Source: Nocardia speluncae NBRC 108251 (GTDB lineage: Bacteria; Actinomycetota; Actinomycetes; Mycobacteriales; Mycobacteriaceae). From it: 64,000 nucleotides of DNA. Position numbers and translations under genes: made by a program. This document shows positions 1 to 8,539 of the stretch, piece after piece (the first letter of the stretch is position 1; every line of letters begins with the position of its first letter). Under the pieces are notes generated by a model. It searched no databases. It worked only from the letters and a program-made list of their open reading frames with translations, and had not been told where the DNA came from. The DNA lies in assembly GCF_001613245.1 (NCBI RefSeq), contig NZ_BDBZ01000018.1, positions 124,001 through 188,000 of the forward strand, in the 5' to 3' direction.

Positions 1-1
1 C

Positions 2-514
2 GATCAACGCTCGGGGGTCTCGGCGCGTTTCGCGGTGGCGGCCGCCGAAACGGTGGCTGCGGCGGCGCTGCGCCGGGCCGCGCTCACCGGGGAGAATCCC
101 GCTGTCGCCCGGCCGGTCGATCTGGAATCGGTACCGGCCGTCCTGCGCGGCAAACTGGAATTCGAATCCGGTGAGGAGGGGCGGGAGCAGGAGCACCTCA
201 CCCATATGTTGCGGCGCGCGTTCGCCGAGACCGCGCGGGAGCGGCTCGGTGGGCTGGATCTGCGGCCGCTGGCCGAAGCCGTCGAGCAGGGACACCTGGT
301 GACCACCGGCGAACGGGTCCCCGGAGCGCAGGTGCTGGCGGGCCTGCCGGAGCTGCCGGTGCTGCACGAGGTGGCAGCCAGGCTCGGCGTGGCCGCCGGG
401 GACCCGCCTGCGCGGATCGCGGCCACGGTCGAATTCGCCTTGGAATCCCTGTATCTGGCGCGTCAGGTGGCCAAGGATTCCGATGACGAGGGCACAGCGG
501 TGTACGGCGCGTGA
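2..514 (+). CDS. 3' end of a MoxR/magnesium-chelatase-like AAA+ ATPase
   Basis: The frame is open at the window edge, so only the last 170 codons are visible and the P-loop lies outside. The first visible residues, QRSGVSARF, resemble the arginine-finger/lid segment of ChlI-like ATPases, followed by an all-helical C-terminal region. It lies 28 bp upstream of a VWA-domain gene on the same strand, which is the usual partner of such ATPases (compare Rv0958/Rv0959 in M. tuberculosis, from memory). These pairs are thought to act as chaperone-like remodelling or metal-insertion machines. The substrate here is unknown. The family call is inferred from the short C-terminal part plus context. Confidence 0.72.
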   Translation, partial: DQRSGVSARFAVAAAETVAAAALRRAALTGENPAVARPVDLESVPAVLRGKLEFESGEEGREQEHLTHMLRRAFAETARERLGGLDLRPLAEAVEQGHLVTTGERVPGAQVLAGLPELPVLHEVAARLGVAAGDPPARIAATVEFALESLYLARQVAKDSDDEGTAVYGA

Positions 515-542
515 ACGTTGTACTGGCCGGAGATGAGGCGGC

Positions 543-2495
543 ATGACAGCGGCGGACAGCTATTCCTACGGGCCTTATCACGAAGGGCCTGATCCGCTCG
601 CGCCTCCGCTGGACCTGCGTGAGGCGCTGACCGATATCGGCCGCGAGGTGATGGAGGGTTCCTCCCCGCGTTCGGCCCTCGAGGAACTGTTGCGGCGCGG
701 AACGACCGGACTTCCGGGGCTCGAGGAGCTGACCCGGCAGCTGTGGGAACGGCGGGCCGAGATCTCCCGCAATCACCGCCTGGACGGGACGTTGCAACAG
801 GTCCGGGAGCTTCTGGACAAGGCGCTGGAAGCCGAACGCCGGGCACTGTTCCCCGATCCCTCCGACGACGCCCGGTTCGCCGAAATGCAACTGGGCGCCC
901 TGCCGTCGAGTACCGCGGGCGCGGTCCGCGAACTCGGCGAGTACCGCTGGCGTTCGGAAACCGGACGCGAGAACTACCGGCAGATCCGCGATCTACTCGG
1001 TCGGGAATTGCTGGAATCCCGCTTCCAGGGTATGAAACAGGCGTTGCAGAACACCACCGGACAGGACGTGGAGCGGGTCCGGCGGATGATGTCGGATCTC
1101 AACGAGCTGCTGGCCGCGCACGGCCGGGGCGAGGACACCGCCGAACGTTTCGCGGAGTTCATGGCCGAGTACGGCGAATTCTTCCCCGACAAGCCACGTA
1201 ACACGGAGGAGCTGATCGACAGCCTGGCCGCCCGCGCCGCCGCCGCCCAGCGGATGCTGAATTCGATGTCGGATCAACAGCGGTCGGAGCTGAACGAACT
1301 GCTCGGGCAGGCCTTCGGTGATCCCGCGCTGGCGCAGCAGATCGCCGCATTGGACGCCCACTTGCGCGACCTTCGTCCAGGGGAGGACTGGGAGTCGGGC
1401 CGGCGGTTCCGTGGTCAGGATCCGCTGGGTATGGGTGAGGCGGTCGAGGCGATGCAGAACCTCGGCGAACTCGACGAACTCGCCGCGCAGCTGGCGCAGT
1501 CGTATCCGGGGGCGCGGCTCGAGGATATCGACCTGGAAATGCTGGAACGTCAGCTCGGCACCGACGCCCGGGTCGACGCTGCCCGGCTGGCGGAGCTGGA
1601 ACGGGAACTGCGCCGCCAAGGTCTGTTCGAACGAGCGCCCGATGGATCGTTGAGATTGACCCCCAAGGCGTTGCGGCGACTCGGTGAAGTGGCACTGCGA
1701 GATGTCGTCGGGCAGCTACGCACCCGCAAGGGTGAGCGGGAAACCGCCCGAGCAGGGGCAGCCGGGGAACCGACCGGTGCGAGCCGGCCGTGGCAGTTCG
1801 GCGATACCGAACCGTGGGATGTCTCGCGGACGGTCCGCAACGCGGTGTTGCGGACGGCGTCCACCGGGAGTCCCACAGTGACTTTGGATGTCGCGGATGT
1901 GGAGATCGCCGAGACCGAGCAACGGTCCCGCGCGGCGGTCGCGCTGTGTGTGGACACCTCGTGGTCGATGGTGCAGGACGGGCGCTGGGTTCCCATGAAA
2001 CGCACCGCGCTGGCGCTGCAACACCTGATCAGCACCCGGTTCCGTACCGACGCACTCGAACTGATCACCTTCGGTCGTCATGCCACGACCGTGGAGATCG
2101 GGGAACTGACCGCGCTGGAACCGGTCTGGGAACAGGGCACCAACCTGCACCATGCGCTGCTGCTGGCCGGACGGCATCTGCGCCGCCACCCCGACGCGGT
2201 ACCCGTGGTGCTGGTGGTGACCGATGGTGAACCGACCGCCCATCTGGAATCCGACGGGACATCGTTGTTCAACTGGCCGCCGGACCGGCGCACCCTCGCC
2301 ACCACCATGATCCAGGTCGATTCGCTGGCGAAACTGGGTGCGTCCATTTCGGTGTTCATGCTCGGTGAACAGCCGCGGCTGGCCGCCTTCGTGGATATGG
2401 TGGCCCGGCGCAGCGGTGGCCGGGTGGTGGCACCGGACCTGGACGGTCTGGGTGCGGCCGTGGTCAGCGACTATTTGCGGGGCCGGCGCCGCTGA
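543..2495 (+). CDS. VWA-domain protein, partner of the upstream MoxR-like ATPase
   Basis: 650 residues. The first ~400 are helical and charged, without membrane segments. A von Willebrand factor A domain occupies roughly residues 450-645 and carries an intact MIDAS metal-site motif, DTSWS, near residue 470, plus a downstream VTDGEP block. The pairing with the ATPase gene 28 bp upstream is the classic MoxR-VWA arrangement, in which the VWA protein is thought to select the client. The protein looks cytoplasmic, as no signal peptide is seen. Length and layout match the mycobacterial Rv0959 family as I recall it. The client cannot be told from the sequence. Confidence 0.85.
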   Translation: MTAADSYSYGPYHEGPDPLAPPLDLREALTDIGREVMEGSSPRSALEELLRRGTTGLPGLEELTRQLWERRAEISRNHRLDGTLQQVRELLDKALEAERRALFPDPSDDARFAEMQLGALPSSTAGAVRELGEYRWRSETGRENYRQIRDLLGRELLESRFQGMKQALQNTTGQDVERVRRMMSDLNELLAAHGRGEDTAERFAEFMAEYGEFFPDKPRNTEELIDSLAARAAAAQRMLNSMSDQQRSELNELLGQAFGDPALAQQIAALDAHLRDLRPGEDWESGRRFRGQDPLGMGEAVEAMQNLGELDELAAQLAQSYPGARLEDIDLEMLERQLGTDARVDAARLAELERELRRQGLFERAPDGSLRLTPKALRRLGEVALRDVVGQLRTRKGERETARAGAAGEPTGASRPWQFGDTEPWDVSRTVRNAVLRTASTGSPTVTLDVADVEIAETEQRSRAAVALCVDTSWSMVQDGRWVPMKRTALALQHLISTRFRTDALELITFGRHATTVEIGELTALEPVWEQGTNLHHALLLAGRHLRRHPDAVPVVLVVTDGEPTAHLESDGTSLFNWPPDRRTLATTMIQVDSLAKLGASISVFMLGEQPRLAAFVDMVARRSGGRVVAPDLDGLGAAVVSDYLRGRRR

Positions 2496-2523
2496 CCGAC
2501 CGGCACGTAGGCGAGGAGTGCGG

Positions 2524-2943
2524 ATGCGGTTGAACGAAGGGCAGGCGCGGGATCGATTCGCCGGCGCCCGGGTGGCCCGGCTGGCCACGGTGACCCCTGA
2601 GGGGCGTCCGCATCTCGTGCCGATCGTTTTCGCCGTAACCGGAGACATTGTGTACACGGCCGTGGACGCGAAACCGAAATCGACCACGGCCCTGCGCCGG
2701 CTCGCGAATATCGACGCGAACCCGGAGGTCGCTGTACTGACGGATTTCTACGACGAAGACTGGACGCGCCTGTGGTGGGTACGCGCCGAAGCTGTTGCAT
2801 CGATTGTCACGGGGGAGAGTGCGCGAACCGGTATCGAGCGGTTGACCGTGCGTTACCCGGTGTACCAGAAAGAGCCGCCGCCCGGTCCGGTACTCGCACT
2901 CGAGGTCACCCGCTGGTCCGGTTGGTCCGCCGGGCCGATCTGA
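2524..2943 (+). CDS. PPOX-class F420-dependent oxidoreductase (TIGR03668-like)
   Basis: 139 residues, a single split-barrel flavin/F420-binding domain. The N-terminal block VARLATVTPEGRPHLVPIVF and the later RLANIDANPEV and WWVRAEA blocks are typical of the small F420-dependent PPOX proteins of actinomycetes. The ATG at 2524 follows a GGCGAGGAG-like ribosome site and sits 28 bp after the VWA gene, so co-transcription is likely. Its cofactor would come from the F420 pathway that includes fbiC at 22.5 kb. The substrate is unknown. Confidence 0.85.
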   Translation: MRLNEGQARDRFAGARVARLATVTPEGRPHLVPIVFAVTGDIVYTAVDAKPKSTTALRRLANIDANPEVAVLTDFYDEDWTRLWWVRAEAVASIVTGESARTGIERLTVRYPVYQKEPPPGPVLALEVTRWSGWSAGPI

Positions 2944-3039
2944 CCACCAGTGCAGGCAGGAAAACGCGGTGGCCGAACCGCAGAGGTGGCCGACCGACTA
3001 TCTGGGGTCCAGTGAACTCGTCGCCGAGGTCGGCCGTCC

Positions 3040-3666
3040 TCACGCTTCCTGCGACACCTCGCCCGGTGTTGCAAGTGCGATCTGCAAGGCGAGTCCGACC
3101 GCCTCGCGGATCTGTTCGTCGTCACCACCTTTGTCGACGATGGACAGGACGGCAGAGCCGACTGCGAAGGTCGCGCCGCCGATGACGGCGCCGACCAGCG
3201 CTCCCGCTTCTATGTCGCCCAGGCCGGGGTATGCGCGGCGAAGCGCGGCTGTCAATTCGTCCTGGCCGGCGAGCAGGCGCTGCATGAGGCGGGCCCGTGC
3301 GTGCTCCGACTCGGAGAACAAGCGTGCACGCGCACCGAGCAGGATCGACGTTTCCTTCGGTACTGCGGATTCGATCATCGCTGCGGCCGCGCCGGCCAAT
3401 GCTGTCCGGGGCGACTCCGTGTCTGCACACGCTTCGATGGTGGCAATTCCGATCTCGGAACGGAGGCGTGCATCGCCGAGTAGCACATCCTCCTTTGTGG
3501 CGAAATGCAGGAAGAATGTGCGAGACGAGACATCTGCGGCTTCGGCGATCTCGGCGACTGTGACCCGGTCGAAGCCGCGCTCCGCGAACAGGCGATTCGC
3601 GGCGCTGATCAGCGCGGCTCTGGTCTGCTTCTTCTTGCGATCTCTCCGCCCGGGTTCGTTTCCCAT
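3040..3666 (-). CDS. TetR-family transcriptional regulator
   Basis: 208 residues. An N-terminal TetR helix-turn-helix lies at about residues 15-60 ([18 protein letters not shown], then [21 protein letters not shown]). The C-terminal two thirds is a helical ligand and dimer domain that I cannot assign to a ligand. The gene is transcribed away from an SDR gene, with 70 bp between the two starts. That gap holds a 40-bp dyad symmetry (3689-3728) that is the obvious candidate operator. It probably represses itself and the SDR gene. Confidence 0.92.
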   Translation of the reverse strand: MGNEPGRRDRKKKQTRAALISAANRLFAERGFDRVTVAEIAEAADVSSRTFFLHFATKEDVLLGDARLRSEIGIATIEACADTESPRTALAGAAAAMIESAVPKETSILLGARARLFSESEHARARLMQRLLAGQDELTAALRRAYPGLGDIEAGALVGAVIGGATFAVGSAVLSIVDKGGDDEQIREAVGLALQIALATPGEVSQEA

Positions 3667-3680
3667 GCGATAACACTACA

Positions 3681-3728
3681 CTGACACACCTGCTACAGTT
3701 GATGTATTAATTCATTCACTGAAGCAGG
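3681..3728 (+). promoter_or_regulatory. SDR promoter with overlapping 40-bp TetR-type operator
   Basis: A dyad spans 3689-3728: arm CCTGCTACAGT pairs with ACTGAAGCAGG (10 of 11), ATG/CAT pairs inside, and ATTAAT sits exactly on the centre (3708.5). In all 16 of 20 positions pair. A promoter-like CTGACA at 3681 and TATTAA at 3705 are 18 bp apart. The dyad covers the -10 and reaches the ribosome site AGGAGAGG before the SDR start at 3737. I infer that the divergent TetR protein binds here and blocks SDR transcription. The pairing is read directly; the function is inference. Confidence 0.7.
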
Positions 3729-3736
3729 AGAGGTTC

Positions 3737-4744
3737 ATGGGAAGTCTTGATGGACGAGTTGCGCTGATTACCGGCGCGGGTCGGGGTATCGGGCGGGCCG
3801 AGGCGCTATACCTTGCGGGCGAGGGCGCAAAAGTGGTCGTCAATGATCCCGGCGTCGCACCCGACGGTAGCGGGGGTGACGTGAGCGTCGCGGCCTCCGT
3901 TGCCGAGGAGATCCGCGAACGAGGTGGCGAAGCCGTCGCCAGCACGCACAGCGTTGCCGAGTGGTATGCCGCCGCTGCGCTGATACAAACCGCTGTCGAC
4001 AATTTCGGTGATCTGCACATAGTGGTCAACAACGCGGCGGTCAGTCGGCCGAGCTCGCTGGTGAGTGCGAGCGAGGAGGCGTTCGACGCGGTTGTCGCAG
4101 TGAAACTCAAAGGGACGTTCAACGTCAGTCACTGGTCGGCCGACTACTGGCGCGGCCGCTACGAGACGGGCGACCGTCAGGATCGCTCGCTCGTGAACAC
4201 CACCTCGACGGCCGGACTCGACTCGCCCCTACCGCTCAACACGAGCTACGCTGCGGCGAATGCCGGTGTGGCGGCGATGACGATCGTGCACGCGCTCGAA
4301 CTCGTCCGCTACGGAGTCCGTGTCAACGCCATCTCTCCCGGCGCGCGAACGCGCCTGTCTCTCGACCTGCCGGCCGGAGTTCCGTCGCTGACGCAGCACA
4401 CTCCGGCGCCGGGAGAGTACGACCCGTGGGACCCGATCCACCAGGCCGTTGTCGTCGCATACCTCGGTCGAGCGAGCACGGTAGTGACCGGACAGGTTCT
4501 TACCGTCCGGGGTAGTACCGTCATCCCGACGAACACCTGGTCGTTGGGAGCGCCGGTGACGAAAGAGGGCGCGGGCTGGGATGTCGAAGAACTCGCGAAC
4601 GCTCTCGGTGAGGTCCCCTTCGCCGACCCCTTCGACCGGCTCACCTTTCTGCGCCGCGTGTACGGAGTCTCGACGCGTGACGAGATCCAGGACCTGCTCA
4701 ATTCGATACTCGACACCGATCTGGCCGAAACGGCCAACCCCTAG
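3737..4744 (+). CDS. SDR-family NAD(P)-dependent oxidoreductase with altered active site
   Basis: 335 residues. A Rossmann N-terminus is present (TGxxxGIG as TGAGRGIGR near residue 12, NNAAV near 95). The catalytic Ser lies in NTTSTAG and the Tyr in TSYAAAN, but the Lys four residues after the Tyr is Asn (codon aat). A C-terminal extension of about 70 residues beyond the usual 250-residue SDR fold includes WDVEELANALGEVPF. The start has a strong AGGAGAGG site. It is controlled from the shared TetR region upstream. It is either a catalytically altered SDR or uses another base. The substrate is unknown. Confidence 0.86.
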   Translation: MGSLDGRVALITGAGRGIGRAEALYLAGEGAKVVVNDPGVAPDGSGGDVSVAASVAEEIRERGGEAVASTHSVAEWYAAAALIQTAVDNFGDLHIVVNNAAVSRPSSLVSASEEAFDAVVAVKLKGTFNVSHWSADYWRGRYETGDRQDRSLVNTTSTAGLDSPLPLNTSYAAANAGVAAMTIVHALELVRYGVRVNAISPGARTRLSLDLPAGVPSLTQHTPAPGEYDPWDPIHQAVVVAYLGRASTVVTGQVLTVRGSTVIPTNTWSLGAPVTKEGAGWDVEELANALGEVPFADPFDRLTFLRRVYGVSTRDEIQDLLNSILDTDLAETANP

Positions 4745-4850
4745 ATATCCTTCAGTGGCAGCCTTTTCCGCGGGTTCCTGTCTTCACCATCGTCGAATTC
4801 TGCACATGGGCAACGGACTCGGGTTCGGAAACATTACCGCCGGAGTGATG

Positions 4851-5438
4851 TCACTGCCCGCCCATGGCGAACCGCAGCAGCGCCTGCTTATCGCCCTGCT
4901 TGATCTTGCCCTTGCGGTTGAGTACTTCCAGCTGCCATGCGTTTCCGTTGCGGAACGCGCGGGCCACGGCGTTCGCGTTGTCGGCACCCAGCAGCGACGG
5001 CCAGATATCGGCCACCTGCTGGCTGCTGCCGCCGGACGCGTCGTACACCTTGAAAGAAATATTGTTCGCCTTCTCGAAGGAGGTGCCCTTCTTGAACGCG
5101 GCCGCGACGAAGACGATCGCGTCGATTCCGTCGGGAACATCGCCGAAAGTGACGTGCACGGTTTCGTCGTCCCCGACGGCTGCACCGGTCTGCTCGTCGC
5201 CGGAGTGCAGCACCGAGCCGTTGCCCAGCGGGTCCAGCGAGTCCAGGCCGGCGAACCGCACCGGTTCACTGCCCTGCATGAGGATGGCGATGAGGTCCAG
5301 GTCCACCCCCTTCTTGCGGCGCGCCCAGCCGAGCGCGCCACCGCTGGCGCCCGCGGAGGGATCCCAGCTGACCCCGACACTCAGCTTGGTCATTCCCGCG
5401 AGATCCGCGGCGCCGTCTTCCTTTTTGAGCGTGATCAT
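4851..5438 (-). CDS. TerD-family protein (calcium-binding stress protein)
   Basis: 195 residues. The TerD fold is recognisable from the N-terminal LSVGVSWDP, the acidic GVDLDLIAIL strand, the DDETVHV Asp-rich calcium-binding segment and the ending LLRFAMGG. Family members bind calcium and are linked to tellurite, phage and envelope stress resistance in the cytoplasm. It stands alone, without terA/B/C/Z neighbours, and is convergent with the SDR gene. There are no membrane segments. Confidence 0.9.
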   Translation of the reverse strand: MITLKKEDGAADLAGMTKLSVGVSWDPSAGASGGALGWARRKKGVDLDLIAILMQGSEPVRFAGLDSLDPLGNGSVLHSGDEQTGAAVGDDETVHVTFGDVPDGIDAIVFVAAAFKKGTSFEKANNISFKVYDASGGSSQQVADIWPSLLGADNANAVARAFRNGNAWQLEVLNRKGKIKQGDKQALLRFAMGGQ

Positions 5439-5490
5439 GGCTCAACCGTACCGGCTGCCGGAGAGCGCCGGGTGACCGGCGAGTTCGCGC

Positions 5491-6006
5491 TTATCGACCG
5501 CCTGAACCCGCGGGTCGGTACGGGCGTGGCCAAGGGTGGCGGACGACGCCTTCGACGCTTTCGTTGAACCTCTCCATCAGCCGGACCAGCTGGTCGATTT
5601 CGTCGTCGGGCCAGTCGGCGAGCATATTCGCGACTCCACTGCGCTGTAGTTCGAGATCGGCCTCGATGAGCTGGATTCCTTTTTCGCTCGGCCGGATCTT
5701 GCGCGCCACCCCACCGTCGGGATCGGGGACGCGTTCCACCAGATCCTGCTCCAGCATCGCGGCGACCTGCCGGTTGATCGTGGAGACATCGAGCCCGAAC
5801 GCTTCGGCCAGTTCGCGCAGCGACAGCGGCGCCCCGAGTTGCAGGCGGGTCAGGATCAGATACGCGGATCTGTCCAGCTGGAACGGGGTTCTGCGGCGTG
5901 CGGCCGGATGGTGCCGGGACAGCAGGGTCAACTCCAGGACGAGCCGCGCCAAGACGGTCGGGTCCCGGTGATCCGCCGCACCGGCGGGCAGAGCCGAATC
6001 GGACAT
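5491..6006 (-). CDS. MarR-family transcriptional regulator
   Basis: 171 residues. The winged helix-turn-helix is clear: LSLRELAEAFGLDVSTINRQVAAMLEQDLVERVPDPDGG, followed by the wing and a dimerisation helix. I chose the ATG at 6006, which begins MSDSALPAG, over an in-frame upstream ATG at 6054, because the longer form would run through the shared regulatory region. It is divergent from an MFS transporter gene, the standard layout for a MarR repressor and its drug-efflux target. A 29-bp dyad at 6047-6075 lies between them. Confidence 0.9.
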   Translation of the reverse strand: MSDSALPAGAADHRDPTVLARLVLELTLLSRHHPAARRRTPFQLDRSAYLILTRLQLGAPLSLRELAEAFGLDVSTINRQVAAMLEQDLVERVPDPDGGVARKIRPSEKGIQLIEADLELQRSGVANMLADWPDDEIDQLVRLMERFNESVEGVVRHPWPRPYRPAGSGGR

Positions 6007-6046
6007 TCGGCCACTATGGCGTCTGATTCGTCCGATTGCAAAATTG

Positions 6047-6075
6047 TGCACCATACACAGGCTATGTAACGTGCA
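6047..6075. promoter_or_regulatory. Candidate MarR operator between divergent genes
   Basis: Imperfect dyad centred on 6061: outer arms TGCAC/GTGCA and inner arms TACA/TGTA and AG/CT, 11 of 14 positions paired. It lies between the MarR start (6006) and the MFS start (GTG 6081). A -10-like TATGTA at 6063-6068 would place the MFS transcript start only a few bases before its GTG, with almost no leader. Pairing is read from the sequence; binding by the MarR protein is inferred from position. Confidence 0.55.
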
Positions 6076-6080
6076 TAGAT

Positions 6081-7520
6081 GTGACCGCCGTAGCCGACGA
6101 CCCCTCCAGATCCGGCGAACGGGGTCGTCCAGGCGTCTCGCCGACCCTCCTGATCGCGACTCTCAGCACCATCGGCATCGTCGTCTCGCTCATGCAGACA
6201 TTGGTCGTCCCGCTCATCCCGAGCCTGCCGGCCCTCCTGGACACCACACCCACCAACGCCTCCTGGGTGATCACGGTAACTCTGCTGGCTTCGGCGGTGT
6301 GCACGCCGATCAGCGGCCGGCTCGGCGATATGTTCGGCAAACGCCGCATCCTGCTGTTCGACCTGCTCGCGATGGTTGTCGGCTCGGTGCTGTGCGCGAT
6401 GTCGTCGTCACTGATTCCCTCGGTCGCCGGGCGCGCGCTACAAGGTGTGGCGATCGGTGCCATCCCGCTGGGTATCAGCATCCTGCGCGACGAATTACCG
6501 CCCGAGCGCGTCGGCTCGGCCATGGCGGTGATGAGTTCGACGCTCGGGGTGGGCGGGGCGATCGGGTTGCCGCTGGCGGCCGTCATCGCCGAGCACGCCG
6601 ACTGGCATGTGCTGTTCTGGGCCGCGGCCGCCATGGGCACGATCGGCGCCGGCCTGATCTTCCGGTTCGTTCCCGAATCGCCGGTACGCACACCCGCCCC
6701 GTTCGACTTCGGCGGTGCCGCGGGACTGGCCACCGCCCTGCTCGCCCTGCTCATCGCGATCACCCAGGGCGCGCAATGGGGGTGGACCAGCTCCTCGATC
6801 CTCACTTTGTTCGCGATATCGATCCTGGTCTTCCTCGGCTGGGGCCGATACGAGATCGGCCGCCGGCATCCGCTGGTGGATCTGCGGGTATCAGCGCGAC
6901 CCCGTGTGCTGTTCACCAATATCGCGTCGATCGCCGTCGGATTCGCGCTGTACGGCATGTCGCTGACCTTCCCGCAGCTGTTGATGGCCCCGGCCGAAAC
7001 CGGCTACGGATTCGGTTTGTCGATGGTCGAGGCCGGATCGGCGCTGGCGCCCAGCGGTTGCGTGATGATGCTGCTCTCCCCGGTATCGGCGCGGATCTCG
7101 GCCCGCTTCGGCCCGAAATTTACCCTCGGAATCGGTTCGGCGGTGGTCGGCATCGGCTATCTGTGCGCTGCGGCGATGATGGACAGCGTCTGGCAGATCA
7201 TGCTGGCATCGATCCTGGTCGCGGGCGGTGTGGGACTGGCCTACGCCGCGATGCCCGCGCTGATCATGGGCGCGGTCCCGGTCACCGAAACCGCGGCCGC
7301 GAACGGGTTGAACGCGCTGATGCGTTCGGTCGGGACGTCCACCTCGGCCGCGGTGATGAGTGCGGTACTGGCCAATATGACCATCACCCTCGGTAGTCAG
7401 CTCCTGCCGTCCCGGGACGCGTTCCACACCGCCTTCCTGATCTCCGTCGCCGCCGCCTGTGTGGCCATCGTGCTCACCACGCTCATCCCGAAACAAACGG
7501 ATGCGACGGACCGGATATGA
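6081..7520 (+). CDS. MFS drug-efflux transporter, DHA2 (14-helix) type
   Basis: 479 residues from the GTG at 6081; an upstream in-frame ATG (6036) would include the operator. About 14 hydrophobic helices. The loop-2 motif reads GRLGDMFGKRR and the antiporter motif C region reads TLGVGGAIGLPLAA, both typical of proton-driven multidrug exporters. It sits in the cytoplasmic membrane. The divergent MarR gene probably represses it. Substrate unknown. Confidence 0.9.
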   Translation: MTAVADDPSRSGERGRPGVSPTLLIATLSTIGIVVSLMQTLVVPLIPSLPALLDTTPTNASWVITVTLLASAVCTPISGRLGDMFGKRRILLFDLLAMVVGSVLCAMSSSLIPSVAGRALQGVAIGAIPLGISILRDELPPERVGSAMAVMSSTLGVGGAIGLPLAAVIAEHADWHVLFWAAAAMGTIGAGLIFRFVPESPVRTPAPFDFGGAAGLATALLALLIAITQGAQWGWTSSSILTLFAISILVFLGWGRYEIGRRHPLVDLRVSARPRVLFTNIASIAVGFALYGMSLTFPQLLMAPAETGYGFGLSMVEAGSALAPSGCVMMLLSPVSARISARFGPKFTLGIGSAVVGIGYLCAAAMMDSVWQIMLASILVAGGVGLAYAAMPALIMGAVPVTETAAANGLNALMRSVGTSTSAAVMSAVLANMTITLGSQLLPSRDAFHTAFLISVAAACVAIVLTTLIPKQTDATDRI

Positions 7521-7523
7521 CGG

Positions 7524-7808
7524 ATGCGGTCCACCCCGAATCGGCAGTACATTAAGGCCTGGATGGAAGACCGGGAGGCGCTGGCCGCCGCCGGGCTTGA
7601 TCGGCGGGAGGGGAGCGACATGGACGACCTGACCTCGACTGCCGTTCGATGGGGCGACTGGCTGGTGTTGGTCGATCCGCGCTGGCAGGAAACCGCACCG
7701 GAGGTGACGCCACCATCCGAGGTGCTCCTCGGTGGCTGGATGGTAGGCAAAGATGGTGTTGCGGGTCTGTTCGAACCCAATCCCCATTACGTGGCGCTCG
7801 GGCGATAG
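7524..7808 (+). CDS. Short type VII secretion-associated-like protein, probably truncated
   Basis: 94 residues, starting 3 bp after the MFS stop. The central block WGDWLVLVDPRW, then GGWMVGKDGVAGLFEPNPHY, matches the pattern I know from Nocardia and Streptomyces proteins annotated as type VII secretion system-associated. Those usually continue for tens of residues after the FxPNPxY element, whereas this one stops at once. The following frame encodes a toxin-like C-terminus with no head, so a deletion may have removed the sequence between them. The family call is from memory of the motif only. Confidence 0.55.
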   Translation: MRSTPNRQYIKAWMEDREALAAAGLDRREGSDMDDLTSTAVRWGDWLVLVDPRWQETAPEVTPPSEVLLGGWMVGKDGVAGLFEPNPHYVALGR

Positions 7809-7930
7809 GTCGAGTTGGCCCGGACACGCCACGCCTCTTCGGTCAGAGTCGCACCGGACTCCTTCACACCTTCACACCCGACCAAGTCCGCAGCGTACCG
7901 ATCCTGAGCCACGACAAGAAGGTTGTCGGA

Positions 7931-8539
7931 GTGCAATTTCCGTCGAAGCTCACAGACGTGAAGAAGTCGATGAGCTTCACTCGTGAAGGACTCGCATCCG
8001 CGAGCCGCGAGTACCATCAATACACGCGGGGGCGAGGACCCGAGCAGCCGAAATGGGTCTGCAAAAGGGCGTACCCGGCTCCGTGGGGTGAAGAGACGGT
8101 ATTCGCGCGGGCACACGCCGATAAGAGCAGATACGGTGTCCAGGTCAAGAAGAAGATTCCGTTCACGAAATGGAGCAGATGGGTGCCCGTGCGTGTCAAC
8201 GGAGAGACCTACGGGCAGATCCTTGCCGCGGACAAGCATTTCAAACAGGCCGTCAAAGGCGCACCCACGGCCGAACTGGTCCAGATGTCGTGTTCACCCG
8301 CCGCGGGCTCGGCAGCGCGCGAGTCCGCCGAATCGCTGCATTCGGCAGGAATAGGCTTCGATGTACACGCCACCGACAAGACCCATCTCTACAGCTACAA
8401 CACCAGCGAAGAGCCGGGACCAGGCTCGGTAAAACTGGATGGCGACATCATCGTCGGACACGGTTCCGAAATGGAACTACTCGAATCCGGTGACCCGATG
8501 AAGTCACCCTGGGGCAAATACGAGGCACCCGGACAATGA
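7931..8539 (+). CDS. Polymorphic-toxin-like C-terminal domain without its N-terminus (possible pseudogene)
   Basis: The frame is open from about 7814, but the first plausible start is the GTG at 7931 (202 residues), with an ATG at 7970 as alternative. No trafficking or WXG head is present. The core VNGETYGQILAADKHFKQA, then LVQMSCSPAAG and DVHATDKTHLYSY, resembles a cysteine-nucleophile C-terminal domain seen at the ends of large actinomycete secreted toxins. Base composition is more A-rich than neighbours (runs such as aagaagaag). The stop overlaps the next start as ATGA. It is either a broken effector or a domain relic. No immunity gene is recognisable. Confidence 0.5.
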   Translation: MQFPSKLTDVKKSMSFTREGLASASREYHQYTRGRGPEQPKWVCKRAYPAPWGEETVFARAHADKSRYGVQVKKKIPFTKWSRWVPVRVNGETYGQILAADKHFKQAVKGAPTAELVQMSCSPAAGSAARESAESLHSAGIGFDVHATDKTHLYSYNTSEEPGPGSVKLDGDIIVGHGSEMELLESGDPMKSPWGKYEAPGQ

